DNA from: Paracoccaceae bacterium
GTDB taxonomy: Bacteria; Pseudomonadota; Alphaproteobacteria; Rhodobacterales; Rhodobacteraceae
Direction: 5' to 3'
NCBI GenBank assembly: GCA_024640245.1
Contig: JAHEFH010000005.1
Location: 14,384 to 49,674, forward strand
DNA length: 35,291 nucleotides
Shown piece after piece: positions 16,329 to 23,803 of this stretch. Within the stretch, counting starts at the first letter, position 1. Each line of letters starts with the position of its first letter. A model generated the notes under the pieces. That model did no database searches. It had not been told where the DNA came from and saw only the letters and a list, made by a program, of their open reading frames with translations. A program made the translations under genes and the position numbers.

Positions 16329-16973
16329 CTACCGCGCCGCCCGCCACCCAGCGCGCTGCGCCTCTGCCTCGTTGCAAAACCACCTTTCACCCTTGGCGGT
16401 GTTGATCTTGGTCCGAGAATACCACTTTGACCACGGCGTGTGATAAATCCTGCCATTGTCCGAGATGTTGCCCTTGATCGGGCAGCCCTCGGGCGCCTCC
16501 TTGCTGGCGGCGCTCCATTTCTGTTCGCGGAACTCCCACGCGGGTTGCGCCGGACCCTGCCAGATGCCACGCTTGTCGGCCTTTGCCTGCGCTTGGTCGC
16601 CGGCATAGACGTCCGAGAATTTCAGGAACGCCCATGCCATGCCTTGTGCCACCATCGCGCGGCCCAGATCGGATCCACCCGCCGAACAGGTGGCTATATC
16701 GCGGCCATAGATGTCCTGTCCCAGCGTTTTGCAGGTGACCCGTTTGCGCTTGGTCAGTTTTACTAGCATTTCCGTCGCCGCCTCGCCGCATTTCCAGTTC
16801 TTGCCGGCGGCGGTCTTGCAGTTCTGCGCCTGCTCCGGCGCGTCGATCCCGTTGAGGCGATAGCGGATACCGTTCAGGTCCAGGGTGTCGCCGTCGATGA
16901 CGGTGCCGTCGGCAGCGGCGATCTGGGCCGACATCAGTACGGCCAGCAGGCCGGTGATAAGTTTTCCTGTCAC
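16329..16973 (-). CDS. Secreted thermonuclease-like (SNase) protein with extra C-terminal domain
   Basis: 214 residues. A signal peptide (MTGKLITGLLAVLMSAQIAAA) is followed by a staphylococcal-nuclease-like OB domain (about 22-140): GTVIDGDTLDLNGIRYRLNGIDAPE carries the Asp ligands and first Arg, with CGEAATEML and YGRDIATC containing the second acidic/Arg region. The C-terminal third (about 165-214, GCPIKGNISDNGRIYHTPW ... WFCNEAEAQRAGWRAAR) is a separate Cys-containing module found after SNase domains in alphaproteobacteria. It probably cuts DNA/RNA in the periplasm or outside. A full CtrA-type site lies 41-55 bases upstream. Confidence 0.88.
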   Translation of the reverse strand: MTGKLITGLLAVLMSAQIAAADGTVIDGDTLDLNGIRYRLNGIDAPEQAQNCKTAAGKNWKCGEAATEMLVKLTKRKRVTCKTLGQDIYGRDIATCSAGGSDLGRAMVAQGMAWAFLKFSDVYAGDQAQAKADKRGIWQGPAQPAWEFREQKWSAASKEAPEGCPIKGNISDNGRIYHTPWSKWYSRTKINTAKGERWFCNEAEAQRAGWRAAR

Positions 16974-17013
16974 GCGCTCACTCTCTATTTATTGGTGTCG
17001 GATTGGCGCAATC

Positions 17014-17028
17014 TTAACCACTTATTAA
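17014..17028. promoter_or_regulatory. Full CtrA-type site TTAA-N7-TTAA
   Basis: TTAACCACTTATTAA matches the CtrA consensus TTAA-N7-TTAA; a further TTAAC follows at 17035. The site is 41 bases upstream of the nuclease ATG (minus) and 182 bases upstream of gltX (plus), so the nuclease is the more likely target. Confidence 0.5.
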
Positions 17029-17060
17029 TAATTGTTAACAGCTTTGGTCCTGTGTGGGCG

Positions 17061-17099
17061 TCATACGCCCTGTGCACGCAAATCATACACTTTTCATAC
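17061..17099 (-). repeat. Three-box GTATGA element, copy A
   Basis: On minus: GTATGA (17099-17094), GTATGA (17088-17083) and GTATGA (17066-17061), starts spaced 11 and 22 bases, with TGCGTGCACAGGGC between the last two boxes. The same arrangement and 35 of 40 bases recur at 32470-32509. It lies between the nuclease gene and gltX. Function unknown. Confidence 0.75.
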
Positions 17100-17209
17100 G
17101 GCCTGAAATCCCGGATGACGGCGAAGGTTAACGCGGCCCTTGGCGTTTCTGCATGGCGCGTGTAAGAGGTGCCTTCAGACTTCAAGGCCCCGAATCCGAG
17201 AGCGCATCC

Positions 17210-18541
17210 ATGACCGCATCCAAGACCGTTACCCGTTTCGCCCCGTCGCCCACAGGCTATATCCACGTTGGCAACCTGCGCACCGCGCTGTTCAACTACC
17301 TGATCGCCCGCAAGGCCGGCGGGACTTTCATCCTGCGCCTCGACGACACCGATCCGGAACGGTCGAAACAGGAATACGCAGACGGGATTCAAGAAGATCT
17401 TCAGTGGCTTGGCCTGAACTGGGACCGGATGGAGAAACAGTCGGAGCGTCTTGACCGCTATGCGCAGGCCGCAGATGAACTGCGCGCCTCCGGCCGGCTC
17501 TACGAATGTTTCGAGACGCCGACCGAACTGGACCTGAAGCGCAAGAAGCAACTCAACATGGGCAAGCCCCCGGTCTATGACCGTGCCGCGCTTAAACTGT
17601 CAGAGGCCGAAAAAGCCGCCCTGCGCGCGGAGCGCCCCGGCCATTGGCGTTTCAAGCTGGACCAGGAACGGATCGAATGGACTGACGGCATTCTGGGCGA
17701 ACTTTCCCTCGACGCCGCCAGCGTTTCAGACCCCGTCCTGATCCGCGGTGACGGGCAGGTTCTGTATACGATGGCGTCGGTCTGCGATGATATCGATTTT
17801 GGCATAACACATGTTGTGCGCGGCTCTGACCATGTCACCAATACTGCGACACAAATCCAGATAATTCAGGCACTTGGCGGAAAGCCGTTGTCCTTTGCAC
17901 ACCATTCCCTGCTGACCGGTCCGCAAGGCGAGGCCCTTTCGAAGCGGCTCGGTACGCTGGCGCTGCGCGACCTGCGCAAGCGCGGAATAGAGCCGATGGC
18001 CCTGTTGTCGCTGATGGCGCGTCTGGGCTCCGCCGATCCGGTGGAGGTGCGCAAATCTATAGACGAGATCGCCGAGAATTTCGACCTGTCGCGCTTCGGC
18101 TCCGCCCCCACCAAGTTCGATGTCGAGGATCTGGTGCCACTGACCTCGAAATACGTTTCCGGCCTGTCCTTCGACGAAATTTCCGCCGAGCTGACCACGC
18201 TGGGCGTGCCGTCGGACATTGCGGAGTCTTTTTGGGATGTTGCCCGCGAAAACATCACCTTCCGCTCCGATCTGGCAGCCTGGTGGGCGCTTTGCCGTGA
18301 TGGTGCCGATCCGTTGATCGATCCAGAGGATGAAGAGTTTGTCGCGACGGCAAAAACGTTGCTGCCCGCGCGCCCGTGGAATGAAAATACATGGTCCGAA
18401 TGGACCGCAGCCGTCAAAGAGGCGACAGGCCGAAAGGGCAAGGGCCTGTTTATGCCGTTGCGCAAGGCCCTGACCGGCCAGCAACACGGGCCGGACATGT
18501 CAAAACTGATGCCGCTGTTGCAGAGCGTCAAGCTCCAGTAA
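17210..18541 (+). CDS. gltX: Glutamyl-tRNA synthetase
   Basis: 443 residues from the ATG at 17210; the track start at 17153 adds 19 residues before the conserved RFAPSPTGYIHVGNLRTALF, and GAGAG precedes 17210. The class I signature HIGH appears as HVGN (residue 19) and KMSKS as ALSKRLG (about 243). RLDDTDPERS and RGSDHVTNTATQIQI are further GluRS blocks. It charges tRNA-Glu in the cytoplasm. Many alphaproteobacteria carry two GltX proteins; at 443 residues this is the shorter type, so a second copy may exist, and tRNA specificity cannot be settled here. The anticodon-binding domain (about 320-443) is present. Confidence 0.95.
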   Translation: MTASKTVTRFAPSPTGYIHVGNLRTALFNYLIARKAGGTFILRLDDTDPERSKQEYADGIQEDLQWLGLNWDRMEKQSERLDRYAQAADELRASGRLYECFETPTELDLKRKKQLNMGKPPVYDRAALKLSEAEKAALRAERPGHWRFKLDQERIEWTDGILGELSLDAASVSDPVLIRGDGQVLYTMASVCDDIDFGITHVVRGSDHVTNTATQIQIIQALGGKPLSFAHHSLLTGPQGEALSKRLGTLALRDLRKRGIEPMALLSLMARLGSADPVEVRKSIDEIAENFDLSRFGSAPTKFDVEDLVPLTSKYVSGLSFDEISAELTTLGVPSDIAESFWDVARENITFRSDLAAWWALCRDGADPLIDPEDEEFVATAKTLLPARPWNENTWSEWTAAVKEATGRKGKGLFMPLRKALTGQQHGPDMSKLMPLLQSVKLQ

Positions 18542-18591
18542 GCGCGCGCCGTTCCAGTCATCATCGGATCTTAGCACGTGAAACCGGTATT

Positions 18592-19161
18592 TTAGGCCCG
18601 TTCGACCACCGCCGACAGATCCTGCAAATGCCGGTCTACCAGCGCGCTTTCCGCGTGGTTCAGCGTCTGCGCGCGCATATAAACGGGCGCTGCGCGATCG
18701 TCCCTGATCGGTGTGTCCCAGCCGCCGGTCGTCGCGAAAAAGGCCTCGACACCTTCCGCTCCGAAAACCTTGAGATAGCCCTGTATCACGACATCCAGAT
18801 AGCTGAGCAGAATGGGTTTCCGGCTGTCCACCGGATCGATGAAGGCCGGGTTGGCCTGATATATCTGCACGGCGGGTGGCTGGGCCAGATCGCAGGACAG
18901 CGCGCCGTCGCCCACGTTTGTCCGGAAATAAGCGTGCTCGCGTTCGTCGAGTGCGGCCCAGTCGCCGTTCGGGATTTGCGCGATCAAGCCGTGCAGCATG
19001 CCGTCTTGGGCGGGAACGGCGCTGAGGAAAGAGACATCGCGCCGCGCCGAGGATACCCACGACCGCTGCCATCCGCGCACCGCGGCCGGACGGCAGTCCT
19101 CGTAGGTGTGCGTCAACCGGTTGACCAGTGAACCATAGCCGAAAAAGTAGTGCCCGCTCAT
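18592..19161 (-). CDS. Gamma-glutamylcyclotransferase-like protein
   Basis: 189 residues. The family's substrate loop is at the start (FFGYGSLVNR, about residues 6-15) and the likely catalytic acid is in LDEREHAYFRT (about 71-81). PVYMRAQTLN near the end fits the closing strand. Family enzymes release 5-oxoproline from gamma-glutamyl amino acids or glutathione (ChaC group). Which substrate applies here is not clear. It is convergent with gltX (50 bases apart, no clear terminator) and starts next to the M48 protease stop on the same strand, so these two may be co-transcribed. Confidence 0.82.
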   Translation of the reverse strand: MSGHYFFGYGSLVNRLTHTYEDCRPAAVRGWQRSWVSSARRDVSFLSAVPAQDGMLHGLIAQIPNGDWAALDEREHAYFRTNVGDGALSCDLAQPPAVQIYQANPAFIDPVDSRKPILLSYLDVVIQGYLKVFGAEGVEAFFATTGGWDTPIRDDRAAPVYMRAQTLNHAESALVDRHLQDLSAVVERA

Positions 19162-19165
19162 GCCG

Positions 19166-19909
19166 CTACCAGACGATCGGCGCTACTTCGCCGCGCGCCT
19201 TTGCGGCGTTGATCACGGCGGTTGTCTGTTCGACCGTCTGGATGCGGTCGTAAGACGGCGGGTGCGTTGACAGAAGGCCGTTCGAGCCCTGCGTCCGCCG
19301 GAAGCTCTCTGCACCGATCAGCGGGTCGTATCCGGCTCGCGACGACAGATGTGCCCCGATCCGGTCCGCCTGCAACTCGAACTTCTTGGAATAGGCCTGC
19401 CCGCCGATCATGCCCCCCAGATCGAGGCCGGCTTGCGGATCGGCGCCAATGGCGACCATCAGCAATCCGCCGATCAGCGCACCGGTGTTGGCGTTTCCGA
19501 CCTTCTGGTTGATGTGCTGCGCGATCTGGTGTCCGGCCTCGTGCCCCATGATGAATGCGATTTCATGGTCGTTCTTGACTGTCCGTAGCATGTTGATGTT
19601 GAAGGTGATAACCGGCCTTCCGTCGCGCCCGATGGACTGGAAGGCGTTGGGCGGTTGTTTGGGATCGTTCAGAACCTCGAAGCCGAAGTCGCAAAACTCG
19701 ATCCGGATGCTCGGATAGAGAGACCGGCAAGCGCTTTCGGCCACAGGTTCGACCCGCGCCGACACCCGCCGGTAGTTGGCGATTGCCTTCGTGTCGGATC
19801 GCTGGACGACCGGTTCCTCGTAAGGGGTCTGGGAAACCGGGCCGGGTTCCGTCGCGACACAGGCGGACAGAGCAGTCGCGCAGAAAAAAAACATTAGTCG
19901 TCGGAACAT
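19166..19909 (-). CDS. M48-family zinc metalloprotease, lipoprotein
   Basis: 247 residues from the ATG at 19909. The track's start at 20254 would run through the divergent promoter region; from 19909 there is a clean lipoprotein signal (MFRRLMFFFCATALSAC, lipobox LSAC, lipidated Cys about 17). The zinc motif is HEAGH (in MGHEAGHQIAQH), with the third ligand Glu in ELQADRIG, as in M48/BepA-Loip type peptidases. STHPPSYDRI near the end is also typical. It probably works in outer-membrane protein quality control in the periplasm. It ends four bases before the ATG of the cyclotransferase-like gene. Confidence 0.9.
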   Translation of the reverse strand: MFRRLMFFFCATALSACVATEPGPVSQTPYEEPVVQRSDTKAIANYRRVSARVEPVAESACRSLYPSIRIEFCDFGFEVLNDPKQPPNAFQSIGRDGRPVITFNINMLRTVKNDHEIAFIMGHEAGHQIAQHINQKVGNANTGALIGGLLMVAIGADPQAGLDLGGMIGGQAYSKKFELQADRIGAHLSSRAGYDPLIGAESFRRTQGSNGLLSTHPPSYDRIQTVEQTTAVINAAKARGEVAPIVW

Positions 19910-19986
19910 CTGGGCCTCTGGCATGGATCGGTCTGTTTGCCATAATCTATGGGAATCACATGGGAATACCAGCCGTCCTGAAGAAA

Positions 19987-20005
19987 TTGTGCACGATCGG
20001 CACAA
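19987..20005. promoter_or_regulatory. Inverted repeat in the M48/phoR divergent gap
   Basis: TTGTGC-ACGATCG-GCACAA is a perfect 6-bp inverted repeat with 7-base spacer in the 184-bp gap between the M48 gene (minus) and phoR (plus). It has the shape of a dimeric operator. No Pho box is visible here. Confidence 0.35.
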
Positions 20006-20093
20006 GAATGCCGCCCGAATTCCGCCAAGCGGGGTTGTAGCAGCGGCGCGTTTTCGCCAATGTCCACTCAACAGGACAAGATCGGGGGCCGCG

Positions 20094-21137
20094 TTGGTCA
20101 AAAAGAACGTACAGGCCGTATTGAACGGATTGGGAATCGCGGTTTTCGTCTTGGACAAGAACCGGACCGTCCTGTTTGCAAACTCCATGGGCCGCAAGCT
20201 GTTCGGTAAGGGGCTGACCGGCAGTTCCTTTGACGCGGCGTTGCCGGACGACAAGTTTCAGTTTGTTTTCGACAAGGTGTTGCGCGGACAGGAAAGCGCC
20301 GCTGCCGACATTCTGCTGCCGACCACGGTTCCGACCCTATACCGCGTTTCCGTGACCCGCTTCGATGACGAGAGCAACAGCGAACCCTTCCGTGCGGCGG
20401 TCAGTTTCGAAGATATCTCGCACGTCCGCGACGCCCAGCTGATGCGCAGCGATTTTGTGGCCAACGTCAGCCACGAATTGCGCTCGCCGCTGACCGCAGT
20501 CTATGGCCTGATCGGAACGCTGCAGGGCTCGGCCAAGGACGACCCGGAGGCGCAGCAGCGGTTTCTGGAGATGATGGAAACCGAAGCCAAGCGTATGATG
20601 CGGCTTGTCGACGATCTGCTCTCGCTTTCCAAAGTCCAGGCCAGCGAACGCCAGCAACCCGAAGACCAGTTGGACATCCTTCCGCTGCTCGAAAGCGTTG
20701 TGAATACCTTGGGGCCGGTAATTGCCAAAGAGGAAAAGCGCGTCAAGGTGACCTCGACACAGCTGCGTACACATGTGATCGGCGACGCAGAAGAGTTACG
20801 GCAAGTTTTTCAGAACCTGATAGAGAACGCGGTCAAATACAGTCCGCGCGGCACCGAGGTGGAGGTATATACTTGCAGCCAGAAAGCGGAGCCGGGGTAT
20901 CTGTGCATTTGCGTCGCGGATCAGGGTGACGGTATCGATCCGGCTGATATTCCCCGCCTGACGGAGCGATTTTACCGTATCGACAAGGGCCGGTCGAGGG
21001 CAAAGGGCGGCACCGGGCTGGGGTTGGCGATTGTGAAACACATCCTGATCCGGCACCGCGGAAAACTGAAAATAGAAAGCAAGCCCGGCAACGGCAGCAC
21101 GTTTTCGGTGTTTTTGCCCCGGGTCGGGCGAGCCTGA
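20094..21137 (+). CDS. phoR: Phosphate regulon sensor histidine kinase PhoR (no membrane segment)
   Basis: 347 residues if started at TTG 20094 (GGGGG upstream). The track start at 19923 adds 57 residues that look non-coding and would leave 13 bases to the divergent M48 gene. A PAS domain (about 1-105, VLNGLGIAVFVLDKNRTVLFAN) is followed by the HisKA dimer with the phosphoacceptor FVANVSHELRSPLTAV and a HATPase domain with the N box (FQNLIENAVKYS), G1 (DQGDGI), F box (RFYRI) and G2 (GTGLGLAIV). Unlike E. coli PhoR there are no membrane helices. It is expected to control PhoB with PhoU and PstB. It precedes pstS, apart from it by a Pho box promoter. Confidence 0.92.
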   Translation: MVKKNVQAVLNGLGIAVFVLDKNRTVLFANSMGRKLFGKGLTGSSFDAALPDDKFQFVFDKVLRGQESAAADILLPTTVPTLYRVSVTRFDDESNSEPFRAAVSFEDISHVRDAQLMRSDFVANVSHELRSPLTAVYGLIGTLQGSAKDDPEAQQRFLEMMETEAKRMMRLVDDLLSLSKVQASERQQPEDQLDILPLLESVVNTLGPVIAKEEKRVKVTSTQLRTHVIGDAEELRQVFQNLIENAVKYSPRGTEVEVYTCSQKAEPGYLCICVADQGDGIDPADIPRLTERFYRIDKGRSRAKGGTGLGLAIVKHILIRHRGKLKIESKPGNGSTFSVFLPRVGRA

Positions 21138-21144
21138 GCCCGAC
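21123..21144 (+). terminator. Hairpin across the phoR stop codon
   Basis: GTCGGGC and GCCCGAC form a 7-bp stem around the last phoR codons and TGA. No T-run follows directly. It may mark the end of the phoR transcript, separate from the pst transcript that starts downstream. Confidence 0.35.
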
Positions 21145-21198
21145 GGGCCGCGATTTAAAAATTCGTGAAAAAAGGATTCAAGGCGCTGAATAAGGCCG

Positions 21199-21216
21199 CT
21201 GTCATAATACTGTAAC
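21199..21216 (+). promoter_or_regulatory. Pho box (PhoB site) of the pstSCAB-phoUB operon
   Basis: CTGTCATAATACTGTAAC fits the two 11-bp direct repeats of a Pho box (CTGTCAT-A/T4-CTGTCAT) closely. A third, weaker repeat (CATTCATAAAT) follows, and TAAATA at 21227-21232 is placed as a -10. It lies 92 bases before the pstS ATG. Confidence 0.88.
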
Positions 21217-21307
21217 AAAACATTCATAAATATTAGATGCTGGCTGGGTAGTGAGTCGGTGTCCAGATGACCCGGACGTTAAATCTTGACCAGTAAGGAC
21301 ATTTAAA

Positions 21308-22306
21308 ATGTTTACAAAATCCTCCACTCTTGCGGCTTTGGCCATCGGGCTCACAGCGCTTACGACACAGGCAGCCGTTGCAAGGGATCAAATCCGCATC
21401 GTAGGCTCTTCCACTGTATTCCCCTTCTCGACTGCTGTCGCAGAGCAGTTTGGCAAAACGACCGGCTTTCCGACACCGGTTGTTGAATCCACCGGTTCCG
21501 GTGGCGGCTTCAAGCTGTTTTGCGCAGGCGTCGGCGCCGACACGCCGGATATCACCAACGCTTCGCGCCGGATGAAAGCCAGTGAGTTCAAGACATGCAA
21601 TGAAAATGGCGTCACCGAAATTGTGGAATCGGTTGTTGGTTTCGACGGGATCGTTATTGCCAACGCGATCGACGCACCATCATTCGCCCTGACCCGTGAA
21701 CAGCTTTTCAAGGCTCTGGCCAAAGGTCAGGGTGAGCCAAAGAAATGGTCCGATATTGACCCATCTCTGCCCGATGAAGCGATTGAGGTTCTGGGGCCTC
21801 CTCCATCCTCCGGCACACGCGATGCGTTCGAGGAATTGGTTATTCAGGAAGGCGCCAAAGAGGCAGGACTCGATAAAGAAGCCATTTCGAAACTGGAAAT
21901 CCGCACCGACGGTGCTTGGATTGATGCTGGCGAAAACGACAACTTGATGGTTTCGAAACTAGCCACCAACCCGCATGCGATTGCCGTTTTCGGGTATTCT
22001 TTCCTCGATCAAAACTCGGATTCGATCAAGGGCGCGTCCATCGAAGGCGTGGAACCAGAATTCGAAGCCATCGCATCCGGTGACTACAGTGTGTCCCGCT
22101 CGCTGTACTACTATATCAAGAAAGCCCATGTCGGCGTGATCCCCGGTATCGCTGAATACGCCACCGAGTTCGCTTCGGAAGCGGCCGGAGGTGAGGACGG
22201 TTATCTGGTCGACAAAGGGCTGATCCCGCTGCCGGACGAGGCTTTCGTTGCCAACCAGGAAATAATTTCGAAAATGACCGTCATCACTGGGGAAGCGCTG
22301 CACTAA
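21308..22306 (+). CDS. pstS: Phosphate ABC transporter substrate-binding protein PstS
   Basis: 332 residues with a signal peptide (LAALAIGLTALTTQAAVA) and the phosphate-binding blocks of the PstS family: IVGSSTVFPFS, ESTGSGGGFKLFCAG, ITNASRRMKASE and PPSSGTRDAFEELV. It captures phosphate in the periplasm for PstCAB. The SD AAGGAC precedes the ATG. It is the first gene after the Pho box, so it is induced by phosphate starvation through PhoB. Two strong hairpins follow before pstC, which would keep PstS in excess over the membrane components. Confidence 0.97.
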   Translation: MFTKSSTLAALAIGLTALTTQAAVARDQIRIVGSSTVFPFSTAVAEQFGKTTGFPTPVVESTGSGGGFKLFCAGVGADTPDITNASRRMKASEFKTCNENGVTEIVESVVGFDGIVIANAIDAPSFALTREQLFKALAKGQGEPKKWSDIDPSLPDEAIEVLGPPPSSGTRDAFEELVIQEGAKEAGLDKEAISKLEIRTDGAWIDAGENDNLMVSKLATNPHAIAVFGYSFLDQNSDSIKGASIEGVEPEFEAIASGDYSVSRSLYYYIKKAHVGVIPGIAEYATEFASEAAGGEDGYLVDKGLIPLPDEAFVANQEIISKMTVITGEALH

Positions 22307-22325
22307 CTGCAAGCGCAAGAATTTT

Positions 22326-22348
22326 CCGGGGGCGGCATCCGCCCCCGG
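22326..22348 (+). terminator. Strong hairpin between pstS and pstC
   Basis: CCGGGGGCGG-CAT-CCGCCCCCGG is a perfect 10-bp GC stem 19 bases after the pstS stop. No T-run follows (CTTCATTAAC), so it is more likely an mRNA-stabilising or attenuating element inside the operon than a full terminator. Confidence 0.65.
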
Positions 22349-22364
22349 CTTCATTAACAAAGGG

Positions 22365-22378
22365 CCGGCGATCGCCGG
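22365..22378 (+). repeat. Second palindrome before pstC
   Basis: CCGGCGATCGCCGG is a perfect 14-bp palindrome, 29 bases before the pstC GTG, immediately after the strong pstS hairpin. It could fold in the mRNA or be a protein site. Confidence 0.45.
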
Positions 22379-22406
22379 TCCGACAAGTGCAGAAAAAGGA
22401 CCTAAG

Positions 22407-23792
22407 GTGAACAGTATTTCTACCTTGATGCCACTTTTTGTTCTGGCTCTGGCTGGTCTTTTCTACGTCGCGGGCCGCGCCCGTGCGCGCAACATTGCCG
22501 CGGGCGATTTCGCCGCTCTGCATTCGCGTCCCGAACAGCATGGCATGCTGGCGCTGCTATGGGTGTTGCTGGCCGGACTCTCGTCCTATCTGGTGATCCT
22601 GATCTTCGGCAATTGGTTGATAACCAGTTCACTCCTGTCCGAAATTTCCAGCGCCAACCCGGACCTGAGCGGTATCGAGGCGCAACTGGTCCTGTCCGAC
22701 GCCAAGGCCATCGCCATGGATACCGTCGCCTCGCGTCAGGGCGACCTGAGGTCGGCAATTGCCGCCAGATATACCTTGCTCTCCACGGTTCTGGTCTGGA
22801 CGATGGTTCTGGTTCCCGTCGCCCTGGGCATAGCGACCGGTTTGCGGCAGATGCAAAACATCACGCTGGAGTGGCGCGCTCGAAACCGGTCGGAGACTAT
22901 CCTGCGCGGGTTCCTGTTCGCCTGCGCAGCGATTGCAGTTCTGACCACGATTGGTATTGTTCTGAGCCTTGTGTTCGAGACCTTCAGTTTTTTCAACAAG
23001 ATAGGCTGGCGGGTCGATAAATACCTGTTCGGCACCAACTGGTCACCGCTGGCCGGTGTGACCGAGGGCAAGATGGACCCGGAGCGGGTCGGGGCCGTGC
23101 CGCTGTTCGCGGGCACATTGCTGATCACCGCAATCGCGATGACCGTTGCCGTCCCGATCGGGCTGCTTGCCGCGGTATTCCTGTCGGATTTCGCCAGCGC
23201 CCGCGTGCGGGCCTGGGCCAAGCCGATGCTGGAAATCCTCGCCGGTATCCCGACCGTGGTCTACGGGTTTTTCGCCGCGATTACTGTTGCGCCCGCATTG
23301 CGAGGCTTCGGTGAGTCAATTGGCTTGTCGGTCGCCTCGGAAAGCGCTCTGGCCGCCGGTATCGTTATGGGCATCATGATCATCCCGTTTATTTCATCAC
23401 TGTCGGACGACGTGATCAACGCCGTGCCGCAGTCCCTGCGCGATGGATCATACGGCCTCGGTGCGACCAAGGCCGAAACCATTCGTCAGGTCGTCCTGCC
23501 GGCCGCTTTGCCGGGGATTGTTTCGGCGGTTCTGCTGGGCGTGTCGCGCGCCGTAGGGGAAACGATGATCGTTGTGATGGCCGCAGGGCAGGGCGCGAAC
23601 CTGTCGCTTAATCCTCTGGATGCAGTGACGACCGTGACCGTGCAGATCGTCATGCTCATCACCGGCGATACGGAGGCGTCCACCGCCGCAGGACCGGCCT
23701 TCACGCTCGGCTTCACCTTGTTCTGCGTGACTTTGGTTTTGAACATCATCGCTTTGCGCACGGTGCGCAAATACCGCGAACTTTATGATTAG
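22407..23792 (+). CDS. pstC: Phosphate ABC transporter permease PstC
   Basis: 461 residues from GTG 22407 with AAAAGGA upstream. The C-terminal half (about 235-455) is the ABC permease domain with the coupling loop SLRDGSYGLGATKAETIRQVVLPAALPGI. The N-terminal half is an additional segment with about three membrane helices and a loop (LTTIGIVLSLVFETFSFF leads into the core), longer than E. coli PstC (319) but usual for alphaproteobacteria. With PstA it forms the phosphate channel in the inner membrane. It is separated from pstA by 11 bases. Confidence 0.95.
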   Translation: MNSISTLMPLFVLALAGLFYVAGRARARNIAAGDFAALHSRPEQHGMLALLWVLLAGLSSYLVILIFGNWLITSSLLSEISSANPDLSGIEAQLVLSDAKAIAMDTVASRQGDLRSAIAARYTLLSTVLVWTMVLVPVALGIATGLRQMQNITLEWRARNRSETILRGFLFACAAIAVLTTIGIVLSLVFETFSFFNKIGWRVDKYLFGTNWSPLAGVTEGKMDPERVGAVPLFAGTLLITAIAMTVAVPIGLLAAVFLSDFASARVRAWAKPMLEILAGIPTVVYGFFAAITVAPALRGFGESIGLSVASESALAAGIVMGIMIIPFISSLSDDVINAVPQSLRDGSYGLGATKAETIRQVVLPAALPGIVSAVLLGVSRAVGETMIVVMAAGQGANLSLNPLDAVTTVTVQIVMLITGDTEASTAAGPAFTLGFTLFCVTLVLNIIALRTVRKYRELYD

Positions 23793-23803
23793 GGGACGCT
23801 GAC

